From positions 1,054,001-1,118,000 of the forward strand of contig NZ_KB375270.1 of assembly GCF_000314735.2 (NCBI RefSeq): a DNA stretch of 64,000 nt, read 5' to 3'. Below the pieces are notes generated by a model that did no database searches, was not told the DNA's origin, and was given only the letters and a program-made list of their open reading frames with translations. A program made the position numbers and the translations under genes. The stretch comes from Afipia felis ATCC 53690 (GTDB lineage Bacteria; Pseudomonadota; Alphaproteobacteria; Rhizobiales; Xanthobacteraceae). Of the stretch, positions 55,802-64,000 are shown piece by piece (the stretch's first letter is position 1; the number at the start of each line of letters is the position of its first letter).

Positions 55802-55829
55802 TTGCCAATGGCCGCAAATCGCCTATAAA
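55802..55829 (+). promoter_or_regulatory. Candidate sigma-70-type promoter for rpsF operon
   Basis: TTGCCA (55802-55807) and TATAAA (55824-55829) are separated by 16 bases, each one mismatch from consensus. It would give a leader of about 190 bases before the rpsF start at 56030. It lies in the divergent gap with fabD. Confidence 0.5.
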
Positions 55830-55910
55830 GCGCGCATCCGTGGATCCCGGCCGGGAGCTGAACGGACGGTCTCAGCAATCTTCATTTCTGAAAACGAAAT
55901 TGGGTTGATG

Positions 55911-55985
55911 CGACAGGGCCAGTTGGTCCGTCGTCCCGTGCTTCCGCCTTCTGAGCAATATCGAGGTCCTTTCCGAAGGTCTCGA
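55911..55985 (+). promoter_or_regulatory. Structured rpsF leader with two hairpins
   Basis: Hairpin 1 (55911-55933) pairs cgac with gtcg and gggcc with ggtcc around an agtt loop, with one bulged A. Hairpin 2 (55961-55985) pairs tcgag with ctcga and cctt with aagg around tccg, with a small internal loop. In E. coli and Bacillus the S6:S18 complex binds its own leader. Whether this is such a site is a guess. Confidence 0.45.
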
Positions 55986-56029
55986 AGGGCTTGCCGCCAG
56001 GAACCGCGCTAACACTGGAAAGGACTCCC

Positions 56030-56485
56030 ATGCCTCTTTACGAGCATGTTTTCCTCGCGCGCCAAGACGCGAGCGCCCAACAGGTCGAAGAATTCACCAC
56101 CCAGATCACCGGCGTGATCGAAGGTCTCGGCGGCAAGGTTGCCAAGACCGAAAACTGGGGCGTGCGTTCGCTCACCTACCGCATGAACAAGAACCGCAAG
56201 GCTCACTTCGTGCTGCTGAACATCGATGGCCCGGCTGCGATCGTTTCCGAGATCGAGCGTCAGGAGCGCATCAACGAAGACATCATCCGTTATCTGACCG
56301 TGCGTGTCGACGAGCTCGAGGAAGGCCCTTCCGCAATGATGCGCAAGGCCGACCGCGATCGCGAACGCGACGACCGTGGCGGCGGCTTTGGCGGCCGTGG
56401 TGGCGACCGCGATGGCGGTTTCCGCTCCGAGCGCGGCCCGCGCCGTTCGCGTGACGACGAAGCAACCGCATCGGTAGAGGAGTAA
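56030..56485 (+). CDS. rpsF: 30S ribosomal protein S6
   Basis: A 151-residue S6 from ATG 56030 with GGAAAGGA upstream. The ferredoxin-like core is about 95 residues ([14 protein letters not shown]...). The C-terminal extension is rich in Asp, Arg and Gly ([18 protein letters not shown]), common in alphaproteobacteria. It binds S18 and the platform of the 30S subunit. First gene of rpsF-rpsR-DUF2232-rplI. Confidence 0.96.
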   Translation: MPLYEHVFLARQDASAQQVEEFTTQITGVIEGLGGKVAKTENWGVRSLTYRMNKNRKAHFVLLNIDGPAAIVSEIERQERINEDIIRYLTVRVDELEEGPSAMMRKADRDRERDDRGGGFGGRGGDRDGGFRSERGPRRSRDDEATASVEE

Positions 56486-56490
56486 GACAC

Positions 56491-56730
56491 ATGGCTGACG
56501 CTGGTGCACGCCGCCCGTTCTTCCGCCGTCGCAAGACCTGCCCGTTCACGGGTCCGAACGCGCCGAAGATCGACTTCAAGGATTCCAAGCTGCTGATGCG
56601 TTACGTGTCCGAGCGCGGCAAGATCGTGCCGAGCCGCATCACTGCCGTGTCGGCAAAGAAGCAGCGTGAACTCGCCCGCGCCATCAAGCGCTCGCGGTTC
56701 CTGGGCCTGCTGCCTTACGTGATCCGCTAA
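56491..56730 (+). CDS. rpsR: 30S ribosomal protein S18
   Basis: A 79-residue basic protein with [15 protein letters not shown] at the N-terminus, [21 protein letters not shown] type core and the C-terminal [12 protein letters not shown]. It binds S6 and 16S rRNA in the platform. It begins 5 bases after rpsF, with GAGGAG overlapping the rpsF end. Confidence 0.97.
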   Translation: MADAGARRPFFRRRKTCPFTGPNAPKIDFKDSKLLMRYVSERGKIVPSRITAVSAKKQRELARAIKRSRFLGLLPYVIR

Positions 56731-56876
56731 GGCGAACGATTCCGCTCCTCATCCCACGGGATGAGGAGCAAACTCCGCGCTTCACAAGAAGCGATTTTTC
56801 ATAACACGGCAGCGACAGCGGTCGTGGATGGTTGGGGCAAACGGCCTCTAACCGCTCGAAGGGGGCGGGACAGCTG

Positions 56877-57836
56877 ATGATGGCAACGATTTTCATTGCA
56901 CTGGCGGCCGCGCTTGCGTCGGCCACGATGTTCGCCTCGATTGCGTCGGGCGCGGTGCTGTCGCTTGCGCTGTTCTATCTCGCACCACTGCCGTTGATGG
57001 TGGTCGCGCTCGGCTGGGGATCGCGGATCGCGGCCATCGGCGGCGTGGCCGCGGTGCTCGGCCTCGGTGCCATCTTCGGGCCGATGTACATGCTGGCCTA
57101 TGGCGTCATGGTCGCCCTGCCCGCACTTTGGCTCGGCCATCTCGCGCTGCTCGCACGTGCTTCCGATAACGACGCATCTCCGTCCACACTCGACTGGTAC
57201 CCAGTCGGCCGCATCCTCGTCTGGACCGCAGGTTTCGCGAGTCTCACCACCGCCGGCGCGCTTCTTACTCTTGGTACCGACGTCGATACGATCACCGCGG
57301 TGATGCGCAAAAGCCTGACGCATCTGTCCACCGTCGCAAACCAGAGCGGGACCGCCAATAATGCGACCCCCGACCCCGTCATCGAGGCGCTGGTGTCGAT
57401 CGCACCTGGCGCGGCGGCACTGGTGGCGATGCTGACCCTGACGCTCAATCTGTGGCTCGCCGCCAAGATCGCGCAGACTTCCCAGCTTCTGAAGCGTCCA
57501 TGGCCGGATCTGCGCACCACCGAGATGCCGCAGCCGGTGCTCGCTGCGCTCGCCATCGCGCTCGTATTCAGCTTCTTCGGCGGGCTGACCGCGCTGGTCG
57601 CCAAGATCGTCAGCGCCTCGCTGCTGCTCGCCTATGGCATGACCGGCTTTGCGGTCCTGCACACCGTGACCCAGGCCATGGCCGGGCGCTCCTTCATGCT
57701 GAGCGGGATCTACGCCCTTACCCTCTTCATCGGCTGGCCGCTTGCGGGCGCCGTCGTACTCGGCCTCGCCGACGCGGCCTTCGGCATCCGCCGACGCTAC
57801 TGGCGAAAGCAGGACGGCCTGCCCGACCCCAACTGA
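56877..57836 (+). CDS. DUF2232 family multi-spanning membrane protein
   Basis: 319 residues from ATG 56877, preceded by GGGGGCGGG. There are about eight hydrophobic helices; the first half has GAVLSLALFYLAPLPLMVVALGWG and the second ALVAKIVSASLLLAYGMTGFAVLH. Position between rpsR and rplI is the usual one for DUF2232 in alphaproteobacteria. The role is unknown. Confidence 0.88.
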   Translation: MMATIFIALAAALASATMFASIASGAVLSLALFYLAPLPLMVVALGWGSRIAAIGGVAAVLGLGAIFGPMYMLAYGVMVALPALWLGHLALLARASDNDASPSTLDWYPVGRILVWTAGFASLTTAGALLTLGTDVDTITAVMRKSLTHLSTVANQSGTANNATPDPVIEALVSIAPGAAALVAMLTLTLNLWLAAKIAQTSQLLKRPWPDLRTTEMPQPVLAALAIALVFSFFGGLTALVAKIVSASLLLAYGMTGFAVLHTVTQAMAGRSFMLSGIYALTLFIGWPLAGAVVLGLADAAFGIRRRYWRKQDGLPDPN

Positions 57837-57890
57837 ACTTCAACCTTCACCTCAAGAGATTCCTCTATCAGCCTTTCCAAGGAGAACATC

Positions 57891-58484
57891 ATGGAAGTCA
57901 TTCTGCTCGAACGCGTCGCCAAGCTTGGCCAAATGGGCGACATCGTGAACGTCAAAAACGGCTACGCCCGCAACTTCCTGCTCAAGCGCCACAAGGCGCT
58001 GCGCGCGACCGCGGACAACCGCGCAAAGTATGAAGGCATGAAGGCTGACCTCGAGGCGAAGAACATCGCCGCCAAGGGTGAAGCCTCCAAGGTCGCCGAG
58101 AAGATCGAGGGCCGCAACGTCATCGTCATCCGCCAGGCGTCCGAGAGCGGCCAGCTCTTTGGTTCGGTTTCGGTGCGCGACATCATGGCGGCGCTGGCAG
58201 CCGACGGCGTTTCGCTCAGCCGCCAGCAGGTTCTGCTCGAGCATCCGATCAAGACTATCGGCCAGCACAAGATCACGATCGCCGTTCACCCCGAGGTCGA
58301 GATTCATGTGACCGCCACCGTGGCCCGCAGCGAGGCGGAAGCCGAGCGTATCAACCGTGGCGAAGACATCAGCACCCGTCAGGAAGATCAGGATGCGGCA
58401 GCGGAAGCGATCGCTGCGGCCGGCGAGTTCTTCGATCCGGAAGCGCAGGACCACGGCGAGGAAGCGGCTCCGAACGAGCAGTAA
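57891..58484 (+). CDS. rplI: 50S ribosomal protein L9
   Basis: A 197-residue L9 with the usual N-domain [19 protein letters not shown] and '[11 protein letters not shown]', central helix and C-domain. The C-terminus is extended ~45 residues with an acidic Glu/Ala-rich tail, typical for this order. It binds 23S rRNA near the L1 stalk. It has AAGGAG six bases upstream. Terminator follows at 58510-58539. Confidence 0.97.
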   Translation: MEVILLERVAKLGQMGDIVNVKNGYARNFLLKRHKALRATADNRAKYEGMKADLEAKNIAAKGEASKVAEKIEGRNVIVIRQASESGQLFGSVSVRDIMAALAADGVSLSRQQVLLEHPIKTIGQHKITIAVHPEVEIHVTATVARSEAEAERINRGEDISTRQEDQDAAAEAIAAAGEFFDPEAQDHGEEAAPNEQ

Positions 58485-58509
58485 GCTTCATTCCACCGCA
58501 ATCGCGATC

Positions 58510-58539
58510 AATCCGGCCCGGAAACGGGCCGGATTTTTT
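58510..58539 (+). terminator. Terminator of the rpsF-rplI operon
   Basis: aatccggcccg and cgggccggatt pair in 11 bp around a gaaa tetraloop, followed by a T-run, 25 bases after the rplI stop. A classic intrinsic terminator. Confidence 0.92.
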
Positions 58540-58573
58540 ATGTGGTTTGAAAAAGGACCGGCGTGTAGCACGC

Positions 58574-58610
58574 CAAAAAAAGGGCTGCGGATGCAGCATC
58601 CACAGCCCTT
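58574..58610 (-). terminator. Terminator of the cytochrome gene (minus strand)
   Basis: On the minus strand, aagggctgtggat pairs with atccgcagccctt (one G-T pair) around a short loop and runs into seven T residues. It lies 30 bases after the stop of the cytochrome c-like gene at 58640. Confidence 0.9.
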
Positions 58611-58639
58611 CTGATGCAAACGGCTTTCGCCTGAAGCGT

Positions 58640-59401
58640 TTATTGCGGTGCCTTGTCCGGCGCAGGCGCGGCCGGAGCCTCCGCAGGCTTCGAGTCCGGC
58701 TTTGCTTCCGTTTTGGGCTCGATGTTGAAGACCGGCATGTTGGAGGACGCAGGCTTGTCCTCCTCCGGCTTCTTCACGGGCGCGTTGTCGGACGCGGCAG
58801 GTTTGGCGTCGGGCTGCGCTACCGGCTCGGCCGGTTTCTCCGGTGCGGCGGCAGGCTTACTGCTCTCGGCGGGTGCCTCCGGCTTCGGCTCGTCGGACTT
58901 CGGCCTGGACGTATCTTTCGGCTCATCCTTTGCCGGAGCATTCTTCGGCTTGCGCTTGTCAATCTTTGGTTTTTTGACGTCGGCCTCGGACGCGCCTTCT
59001 TCCTTCGGCTTGGCCACATGACCGCGCACGGGCCTCTCGGCTCCGATATGCCGCTCCTGCCTGTCCTCCGGCTCGCGACGCTTCGGCAACGTCCGGGATT
59101 CTCGTCCCTCGCGCGTGAGGTCGTCGCCCGCCCGCCTGTTCGCCGCACCGTTCGACAGGACGTAGGCGCTCATCGCGCCCGCCATGTCGACGCTGGTCGT
59201 ATAATGCTGGCGCAGGAAGCCCGGGAGCGATCCGGGAGCGACGCTCTTCAGCAGCCCGTGCGGGCTCTTGTGACAGACGGCACACGTCGCGGCGAAGATT
59301 TGGGCCGGGGTCTTACCGGCCTCCAGATTCTGCGCCGCTGCCGGACCGGCAGCGCTCATCCAAAGCACCGCCGCCGCCAGACTAAGCGTTCGCCTCGACA
59401 T
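58640..59401 (-). CDS. Secreted monohaem cytochrome c-like protein with long charged tail
   Basis: 253 residues from ATG 59401. A signal peptide ends AAAQN near residue 24. One haem site is C40-AVC43-H44. M73 and M77 are possible distal ligands. The cytochrome-like part is only ~65 residues. About 160 residues after it are Lys/Pro/Ala/Glu/Asp repeats (KPKIDKRKPKNAPAKDEPK) with no fold expected. It may be a periplasmic electron carrier with a tether-like tail; the partner is unknown. Terminator lies just downstream. Confidence 0.85.
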   Translation of the reverse strand: MSRRTLSLAAAVLWMSAAGPAAAQNLEAGKTPAQIFAATCAVCHKSPHGLLKSVAPGSLPGFLRQHYTTSVDMAGAMSAYVLSNGAANRRAGDDLTREGRESRTLPKRREPEDRQERHIGAERPVRGHVAKPKEEGASEADVKKPKIDKRKPKNAPAKDEPKDTSRPKSDEPKPEAPAESSKPAAAPEKPAEPVAQPDAKPAASDNAPVKKPEEDKPASSNMPVFNIEPKTEAKPDSKPAEAPAAPAPDKAPQ

Positions 59402-59473
59402 CGTGATCTCCAGAAACTGCTCGACCGGCAACGGCCCTGCCGGGAGTTCAAATGATCGTAAGACAAGTCCTTA

Positions 59474-59486
59474 GCGGATAATCCGC
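59474..59486. promoter_or_regulatory. 13-bp palindrome between cytochrome gene and cfa
   Basis: gcggat-a-atccgc is a perfect inverted repeat about 73 bases upstream of the cytochrome start (59401) and 164 bases upstream of cfa. It could be an operator for either gene or both. No regulator is assigned. Confidence 0.4.
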
Positions 59487-59649
59487 GGAATGGAAACGCT
59501 GAGAATGCAACACTCTAAGTAAGATTGCAGCGACAGGGCATAGCCTCTCCTGCCCGCTATTCGGGCTTGAAGGCGAGGCCAAGAGGAGTGAAACTTCGGA
59601 CCGTGGGGCTCGTTTAACAGGAATAGCACATTACCTCAGGCCGCCGCCC

Positions 59650-60900
59650 ATGAGCTTTTTGCTGAAATCCGTTCTCCGCCGGTTTTTCCGCTACGGTTCA
59701 ATCACTTTCATCACCGCGGACGGACAGTCTTTTACCTGTGGCGACGGGACCGGCACCCCGGTCACGGTCCGTTTTACCACCCCCTCGGCTCAACGCCGGT
59801 TGCTGCTCGACCCCGAGATGGCCTTCGGCGAAATCTACATGGATGGCGAACTCGTGATCGAACAGGGTTCGATCACCGACGTCCTCGCCGTGGCTCTCGC
59901 CCAGCCCTATGACCTGCCCGGCTGGGCCAAACTCCATCATCTGCAACGCTTTCTGGTCCGCCGCTGGCACCAGTTCAATCCGATGGGGCTGGCGAAGCGT
60001 CGCATCCAGAGCCACTACGATCTCGACAGCCGGATCTACTCGCTCTTCCTCGACTCCGACCGCCAATATAGTTGCGCCTATTTCGAGCGGCCGGACATGT
60101 CGCTCGAGGAAGCCCAACTCGCGAAGCGACGGCACGTCACCGCCAAACTGCTGGTGAAGCCCGACCAGCGTGTGCTCGACATCGGCTCCGGCTGGGGCGG
60201 GCTTGGCCTTTACATCGCGGAGATCGCGGGCGGTCTCGTCACCGGCGTCACGCTTTCGAACGAGCAGTTCGAGATGTCGAACCAGCGCGCCAAGGCGAAG
60301 GGACTGTCGCAACGCGCGAAATTCCTGCTTGAAGACTACCGCAAGGTGCCCGGCCCGTTCGACCGGATCGTGTCAGTAGGCATGTTCGAGCATGTCGGCA
60401 TCGATCACTACCAGACCTACTTCAACCGCTGCGCCGAGCTGCTCAAGGACGATGGTGTGATGGTGCTGCATGCCATCGGCCGTTCCGAGGGACCCGACAT
60501 TACCAACCCCTGGATCGCGAAGTATATTTTCCCCGGCGGCTATATTCCTGCTCTATCGGAAGTGCTGCCGACGATCGAGCGGGCCGGTCTTCTGGTCGAC
60601 GACATCGAAATCCTCCGCCTGCACTATGCCGAGACGCTGAAGGCCTGGCATGAACGGTTTCTCGCTCGGGCGGAGGAAGCCGCCAGAATTTATGATGAGC
60701 GTTTCGTACGGATGTGGCGCTTCTACCTCGCCTGCTCGGAGATGAGTTTCCGCAAGCAGAACATGATGGTGTTCCAGATTCAGCTCAGCAAACGGCAGGG
60801 CGTGGTTCCCATCACACGCGACTACATCGCGCGAGAGGAACAGCGGCTGCGAGAATTGGAAACCGCACACACGCAGCCCCTGCAACAGGCCGGGGAATAA
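59650..60900 (+). CDS. cfa: Cyclopropane-fatty-acyl-phospholipid synthase
   Basis: A 416-residue SAM methyltransferase. The SAM-binding VLDIGSGWGG is at 175-184, and the conserved HYDLDS (122-127) and YSCAYF (140-145) precede it. It adds a methylene across the double bond of membrane lipid acyl chains; family members include the mycolic acid type. The N-terminal domain (1-110) is typical of CFA enzymes. Stand-alone gene with a divergent cytochrome upstream. Confidence 0.94.
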   Translation: MSFLLKSVLRRFFRYGSITFITADGQSFTCGDGTGTPVTVRFTTPSAQRRLLLDPEMAFGEIYMDGELVIEQGSITDVLAVALAQPYDLPGWAKLHHLQRFLVRRWHQFNPMGLAKRRIQSHYDLDSRIYSLFLDSDRQYSCAYFERPDMSLEEAQLAKRRHVTAKLLVKPDQRVLDIGSGWGGLGLYIAEIAGGLVTGVTLSNEQFEMSNQRAKAKGLSQRAKFLLEDYRKVPGPFDRIVSVGMFEHVGIDHYQTYFNRCAELLKDDGVMVLHAIGRSEGPDITNPWIAKYIFPGGYIPALSEVLPTIERAGLLVDDIEILRLHYAETLKAWHERFLARAEEAARIYDERFVRMWRFYLACSEMSFRKQNMMVFQIQLSKRQGVVPITRDYIAREEQRLRELETAHTQPLQQAGE

Positions 60901-61051
60901 CAAAAGATCAACACGAATCGTTGTCTTTATGCTGCGTGACGATCAGGTTGTGGGTGGCGTGTGTATAAGCTGACATCCTGCTTTGAACACTGACAGCCGG
61001 GGTGCTTGATGAGCGCCCGCCTTTTCCGATTTGAAAGCGCATCTGAACGTC

Positions 61052-62548
61052 ATGGCCGTTTCCGACTCGAACATCGTCAAGCTCGCGCCCGAAGCCGGCG
61101 CACAGGCCTACCGTACCGCGCCCCACAACATCGAGGCGGAACAGAGTCTGCTCGGCGCGATCCTCGTGAACAACGATGCGTTCTACCGCGTCTCGGACTT
61201 TCTCGAACCGAAACACTTCTTCGAACCGATCCATCAGGAGATTTTCGAGACGGCGGCAAGCCTGATCCGCGCGGGCAAGGTCGCGACACCGGTGACGCTG
61301 AAAACCTTCCTGCCCGCCGATATCGATCTCGGCGGTATCACGGTCAGCCAGTATCTCGCCCGCCTCGCTGCGGAAGCCACCACCATCATCAACGCCCAGG
61401 ATTATGGGCGGACGATCTACGACCTCTCGCAGCGCCGCGACCTGATCCGCATCGGCGAGGACATGGTCAATGTCGCCTACGACGCGCCGGTCGATTTCGC
61501 CCCGCGCGCGCAGATCGAGGATGCCGAGCGACGCCTCTACGAACTTGCGGAGCAAGGCCAGTATGACGGAGGCTTCCAGAAATTCGGACAGGCGCTGACA
61601 GTCGCCATCGACATGGCCGCGGCAGCCTATGCGCGCGATGGCAATCTCTCCGGTCTTGCCTCCGGCCTGCGCGACATGGACAGCAAGATGGGCGGGCTGC
61701 AACCCTCCGACCTCATCATTCTTGCCGGACGTCCGGCGATGGGAAAGACCGCGCTCGCCACCAACATCGCTTACAACGTCGCACGTTCTTACCAGGGCGA
61801 ACTACAGCCTGACGGCACAACGAAAACCGTCAATGGCGGCGTGATCGGCTTCTTCTCGCTGGAAATGTCGGCCGAGCAGCTCGCCACCCGTATTCTGTCC
61901 GAACGCACCGGCATCTCGTCGAGTTTGATCCGCCGCGGCGGCATCACTGAAAGAGATTTCGAGAAAATCCGCGATCATGCCATCGAAATGCAGCACCTGC
62001 CCTTCCATGTCGACGACACCGGCGGCCTGTCGATCGCGCAATTGATGGCGCGCGCGCGGCGGCTGAAGCGGCAGAAGGGTCTCGACCTTCTCATCATCGA
62101 CTACATCCAGCTCCTGTCGGGTTCGGGCAAGCGCTCCGACAACCGCGTGCAGGAAATCACCGAGATCACCACCAGCCTGAAGGCGCTGGCGAAGGAACTG
62201 AACGTCCCGATCATCGCGCTGTCGCAGTTGTCGCGTCAGGTCGAAGCCCGCGACGACAAGCGCCCGCAACTCGCCGACCTTCGCGAATCCGGCTCGATCG
62301 AGCAGGACGCCGACGTGGTGCTGTTCGTGTTCCGCGAGGAATACTACCTGCAAAGCAAGGAGCCGAAGGTCGGCACGCCGGAACATGAAAAGTGGCAACT
62401 GGACATGTCGCTGGTCCACGGCAAGGCCGAGGTCATCATCGGCAAGCAGCGTCACGGACCTACCGGCACCATCAAGCTGGCGTTCGAATCCAACGTGACC
62501 CGTTTCGCAGATCTCGCCGAAGACGATCACCTGCCGGCGCACATTTGA
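61052..62548 (+). CDS. dnaB: Replicative DNA helicase DnaB
   Basis: A 498-residue helicase from ATG 61052; a TTG at 61031 is possible. The N-terminal primase-interacting domain starts APHNIEAEQSLLGAIL. Walker A is GRPAMGKTA (226-234), and Walker B is LLIIDYIQLLSG. It unwinds DNA at the fork. Classic dnaB-alr-radA order with 59 bases to alr. Confidence 0.97.
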   Translation: MAVSDSNIVKLAPEAGAQAYRTAPHNIEAEQSLLGAILVNNDAFYRVSDFLEPKHFFEPIHQEIFETAASLIRAGKVATPVTLKTFLPADIDLGGITVSQYLARLAAEATTIINAQDYGRTIYDLSQRRDLIRIGEDMVNVAYDAPVDFAPRAQIEDAERRLYELAEQGQYDGGFQKFGQALTVAIDMAAAAYARDGNLSGLASGLRDMDSKMGGLQPSDLIILAGRPAMGKTALATNIAYNVARSYQGELQPDGTTKTVNGGVIGFFSLEMSAEQLATRILSERTGISSSLIRRGGITERDFEKIRDHAIEMQHLPFHVDDTGGLSIAQLMARARRLKRQKGLDLLIIDYIQLLSGSGKRSDNRVQEITEITTSLKALAKELNVPIIALSQLSRQVEARDDKRPQLADLRESGSIEQDADVVLFVFREEYYLQSKEPKVGTPEHEKWQLDMSLVHGKAEVIIGKQRHGPTGTIKLAFESNVTRFADLAEDDHLPAHI

Positions 62549-62607
62549 TCTTTGGCACGGGAAGCGTGATATGAGAGGCTGATCTCAGCCTCCAGCCGCG
62601 TCCTTTC

Positions 62608-63828
62608 ATGACACCTTTTCCCGATACCTCGGTCCAGATCGATTCCCACACGCTGCAGGGAGCAACCGGCGTGCTGACCGTCGATCTCGACGCGCTCGCC
62701 ACCAACTGGAAGGCATTGGAAAGCCGTGCCGTGCCTGCGGAGTGCTCCGCCGTGGTCAAGGCCGACGCGTATGGCTGCGGGATCGTGCCCGTGACGCGCA
62801 AGCTCGCCAGCATCGGCTGCAAGACGTTCTTCGTCGCAACTCTCGACGAGGCGAAGCTCGCGCGCGAGGCTGCGCCGAAGGCCGCAATCTACGTGCTGGA
62901 CGGATTCTTCGCCAATTGCGGAGACGATTTTGCGAAGATCGATTGTCGGCCGGTGATCGGTGATCTCAATGAGCTTGCGGAATGGGATGCATTCCGCCGC
63001 ACCCGCGGCTGGACCGGCCTTGCCGCGCTCCATGTCGACACCGGCATGAACCGCCTCGGTCTGACCGTGGACGAGGCGCGCGGACTAACGCCGCGCATCC
63101 GGCAGGCCGATCACGGCATCGCACTGGTGATGAGCCATCTCGCCTGCGCCGAAGACATGACCAACGCGATGAACGGGCGACAACTCGCAGCCTTCCGGTC
63201 CGTCGCGTCCGAATTCAGCGGCGTCACCGCCTCGCTAACGAATTCGTCCGGCATCTTTCTCGGCTCCCATTTCCACATGGACATGGTGAGACCAGGTGCG
63301 GCGCTGTATGGCGTCAACCCAACACCGGAAGCCGACAACCCGATGCAGCCGGTGGTGGGCCTCAAGGTCCGCATCGCCCAGATTCGCAACGTGCCCAAAG
63401 GCGAGACAGTCGGCTACGGCGCGTTGTGGCACGCCAAGCGCCCGACAAGGCTCGCCATCGTCAGCACCGGATACGCCGACGGCTATTTCCGTGCTGCAAG
63501 CGGCATCGAAGGCACTCGCAGCGCACAGGCCGTCGTGGCGGGACAGCGTTGCCCGATCGTGGGACGTATCTCGATGGACCTGATGGCGATCGACATCACC
63601 GACCTGCCGCACGGCACGGTCCGCCGCGGCCACTTCATCACTCTGATCGGTGACGGAGTGACCGTCGACGAACTCGGGCACCATTTCGGTACCATCGGCT
63701 ATGAGGTGCTGACCAGCCTCGGCCGCCGCTACGCGCGCGACTATCGGGGCAATGTCATCCCCGACTCCAAGACGACCCCAGAGAGGGCGGCTTCGGAAAA
63801 TACAATTTCGGAAAAGTCCCCTACCTAA
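62608..63828 (+). CDS. alr: Alanine racemase
   Basis: A 406-residue PLP enzyme. The PLP Lys is K51 in AVVKADAYGCG. The second active-site Tyr is likely in GYGALWH near residue 270, and the binding motif HVDTGMNRLG is clear. It makes D-Ala for peptidoglycan. Downstream of dnaB on the same strand. Confidence 0.96.
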   Translation: MTPFPDTSVQIDSHTLQGATGVLTVDLDALATNWKALESRAVPAECSAVVKADAYGCGIVPVTRKLASIGCKTFFVATLDEAKLAREAAPKAAIYVLDGFFANCGDDFAKIDCRPVIGDLNELAEWDAFRRTRGWTGLAALHVDTGMNRLGLTVDEARGLTPRIRQADHGIALVMSHLACAEDMTNAMNGRQLAAFRSVASEFSGVTASLTNSSGIFLGSHFHMDMVRPGAALYGVNPTPEADNPMQPVVGLKVRIAQIRNVPKGETVGYGALWHAKRPTRLAIVSTGYADGYFRAASGIEGTRSAQAVVAGQRCPIVGRISMDLMAIDITDLPHGTVRRGHFITLIGDGVTVDELGHHFGTIGYEVLTSLGRRYARDYRGNVIPDSKTTPERAASENTISEKSPT

Positions 63829-63871
63829 GGCAAACGCGGCCGGCGACGGGTTGACTTTTTAACCCGAATAA

Positions 63872-63896
63872 GAACAAAGATAGAACATATTTGTTC
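63872..63896 (+). promoter_or_regulatory. LexA-type SOS box upstream of radA
   Basis: GAAC-N7-GAAC (63872-63886) matches the alphaproteobacterial LexA consensus (GTTC-N7-GTTC on either strand). The second GAAC also forms an inverted repeat with GTTC at 63893-63896 (GAAC-N6-GTTC). TTGACT at 63851-63856 is a likely -35, so the box would overlap the promoter. It lies 12 bases before the radA start. Confidence 0.65.
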
Positions 63897-63907
63897 GCGG
63901 GTGCCCG

Positions 63908-64000
63908 ATGGCCAAACACGCCCCCTCTTTCGTCTGCCAAAACTGCGGCTCGGCCTACAACAAATGGCAGGGTAAATGCGAAGGCTGCGGCGAGTGGAAC
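63908..64000 (+). CDS. radA: DNA repair protein RadA/Sms (5' end, partial)
   Basis: 31 residues are visible, MAKHAPSFVCQNCGSAYNKW and then GKCEGCGEWN. The C4 zinc finger (CQNC, CEGC) is the start of RadA. The full protein has a RecA-like ATPase and Lon-like domain that help homologous recombination. The gene continues past the right edge. A LexA-type site precedes it. Confidence 0.92.
   Translation, partial: MAKHAPSFVCQNCGSAYNKWQGKCEGCGEWN

Noticed and set aside
1..64000. CRISPR array, insertion sequence, prophage or integrative element
   Set aside because: No regularly spaced repeats, transposase, integrase or tRNA-linked direct repeats were seen. Codon style and strand organisation look uniform.

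Overview
The window is GC-rich chromosomal DNA of an alphaproteobacterium. Gene content and gene order point to Hyphomicrobiales, most likely the Nitrobacteraceae/Bradyrhizobiaceae group (Bradyrhizobium, Rhodopseudomonas, Nitrobacter, Afipia/Oligotropha relatives). The main clues are the neighbourhoods rpsF-rpsR-DUF2232-rplI, dnaB-alr-radA, fabD-fabG-acpP-fabF-mltG-yicC-gmk, lptG-lptD-surA-pdxA-rsmA, and a phosphatidyltransferase-hdaA-ppk-ppx operon divergent from purM-purN. No rRNA, tRNA, insertion sequence, prophage or CRISPR array was seen. Genus is an inference and no species is claimed.

Layout. Positions 1-1804 hold the end of an unidentified gene, a putative zinc-ribbon protein, a short-chain dehydrogenase and a 49-residue basic protein. 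Positions 1868-11419 form a drug-efflux block: two dissimilar RND permease/adaptor pairs on the minus strand and a divergent EmrE-like SMR transporter. Positions 11431-16001 carry small envelope proteins, CreA, an L,D-transpeptidase, a polysaccharide deacetylase, a DHFR/RibD-like reductase and a DoxX membrane protein. Positions 16125-30328 are central housekeeping: malic enzyme, aspS, rnd, an unidentified Ala/Ser/Thr-rich protein, ppx, ppk, hdaA, a CDP-alcohol phosphatidyltransferase, purM and purN. Positions 30461-37555 hold an autotransporter-type barrel, two tandem TerC paralogues, ndk, a Gly/His-rich secreted protein, a small conserved-looking ORF, an ABC-F ATPase and a lipoprotein. Positions 37675-46589 hold holC-pepA and, divergently, the LPS-export/outer-membrane operon lptG-lptD-surA-pdxA-rsmA. 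Positions 46599-51854 hold an alcohol dehydrogenase, a secreted/membrane protein of unknown role, gmk, yicC and mltG. Positions 51946-55643 are the type II fatty-acid cluster. Positions 56030-58484 are the ribosomal protein cluster. Positions 58640-64000 hold a c-type cytochrome, cfa, dnaB, alr and the start of radA.

How the genes fit together. Envelope biogenesis dominates: LPS transport, barrel chaperoning, peptidoglycan editing, fatty-acid and phospholipid synthesis, and efflux. Replication, repair and nucleotide metabolism genes are interleaved. The most notable observations are these: the gap between pepA and lptG is too short for the lptF gene expected there; one RND permease has Ala where the TM10 proton-relay Lys normally sits; radA is preceded by a GAAC-N7-GAAC LexA-type site with a third inverted half-site; tandem terC paralogues are separated by 23-bp-phased direct repeats; the rpsF leader has two strong hairpins; and gmk overlaps its convergent neighbour by 104 bp. 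I did not find a convincing new multi-gene system. All functional calls are from reading motifs by eye; no database search was run.
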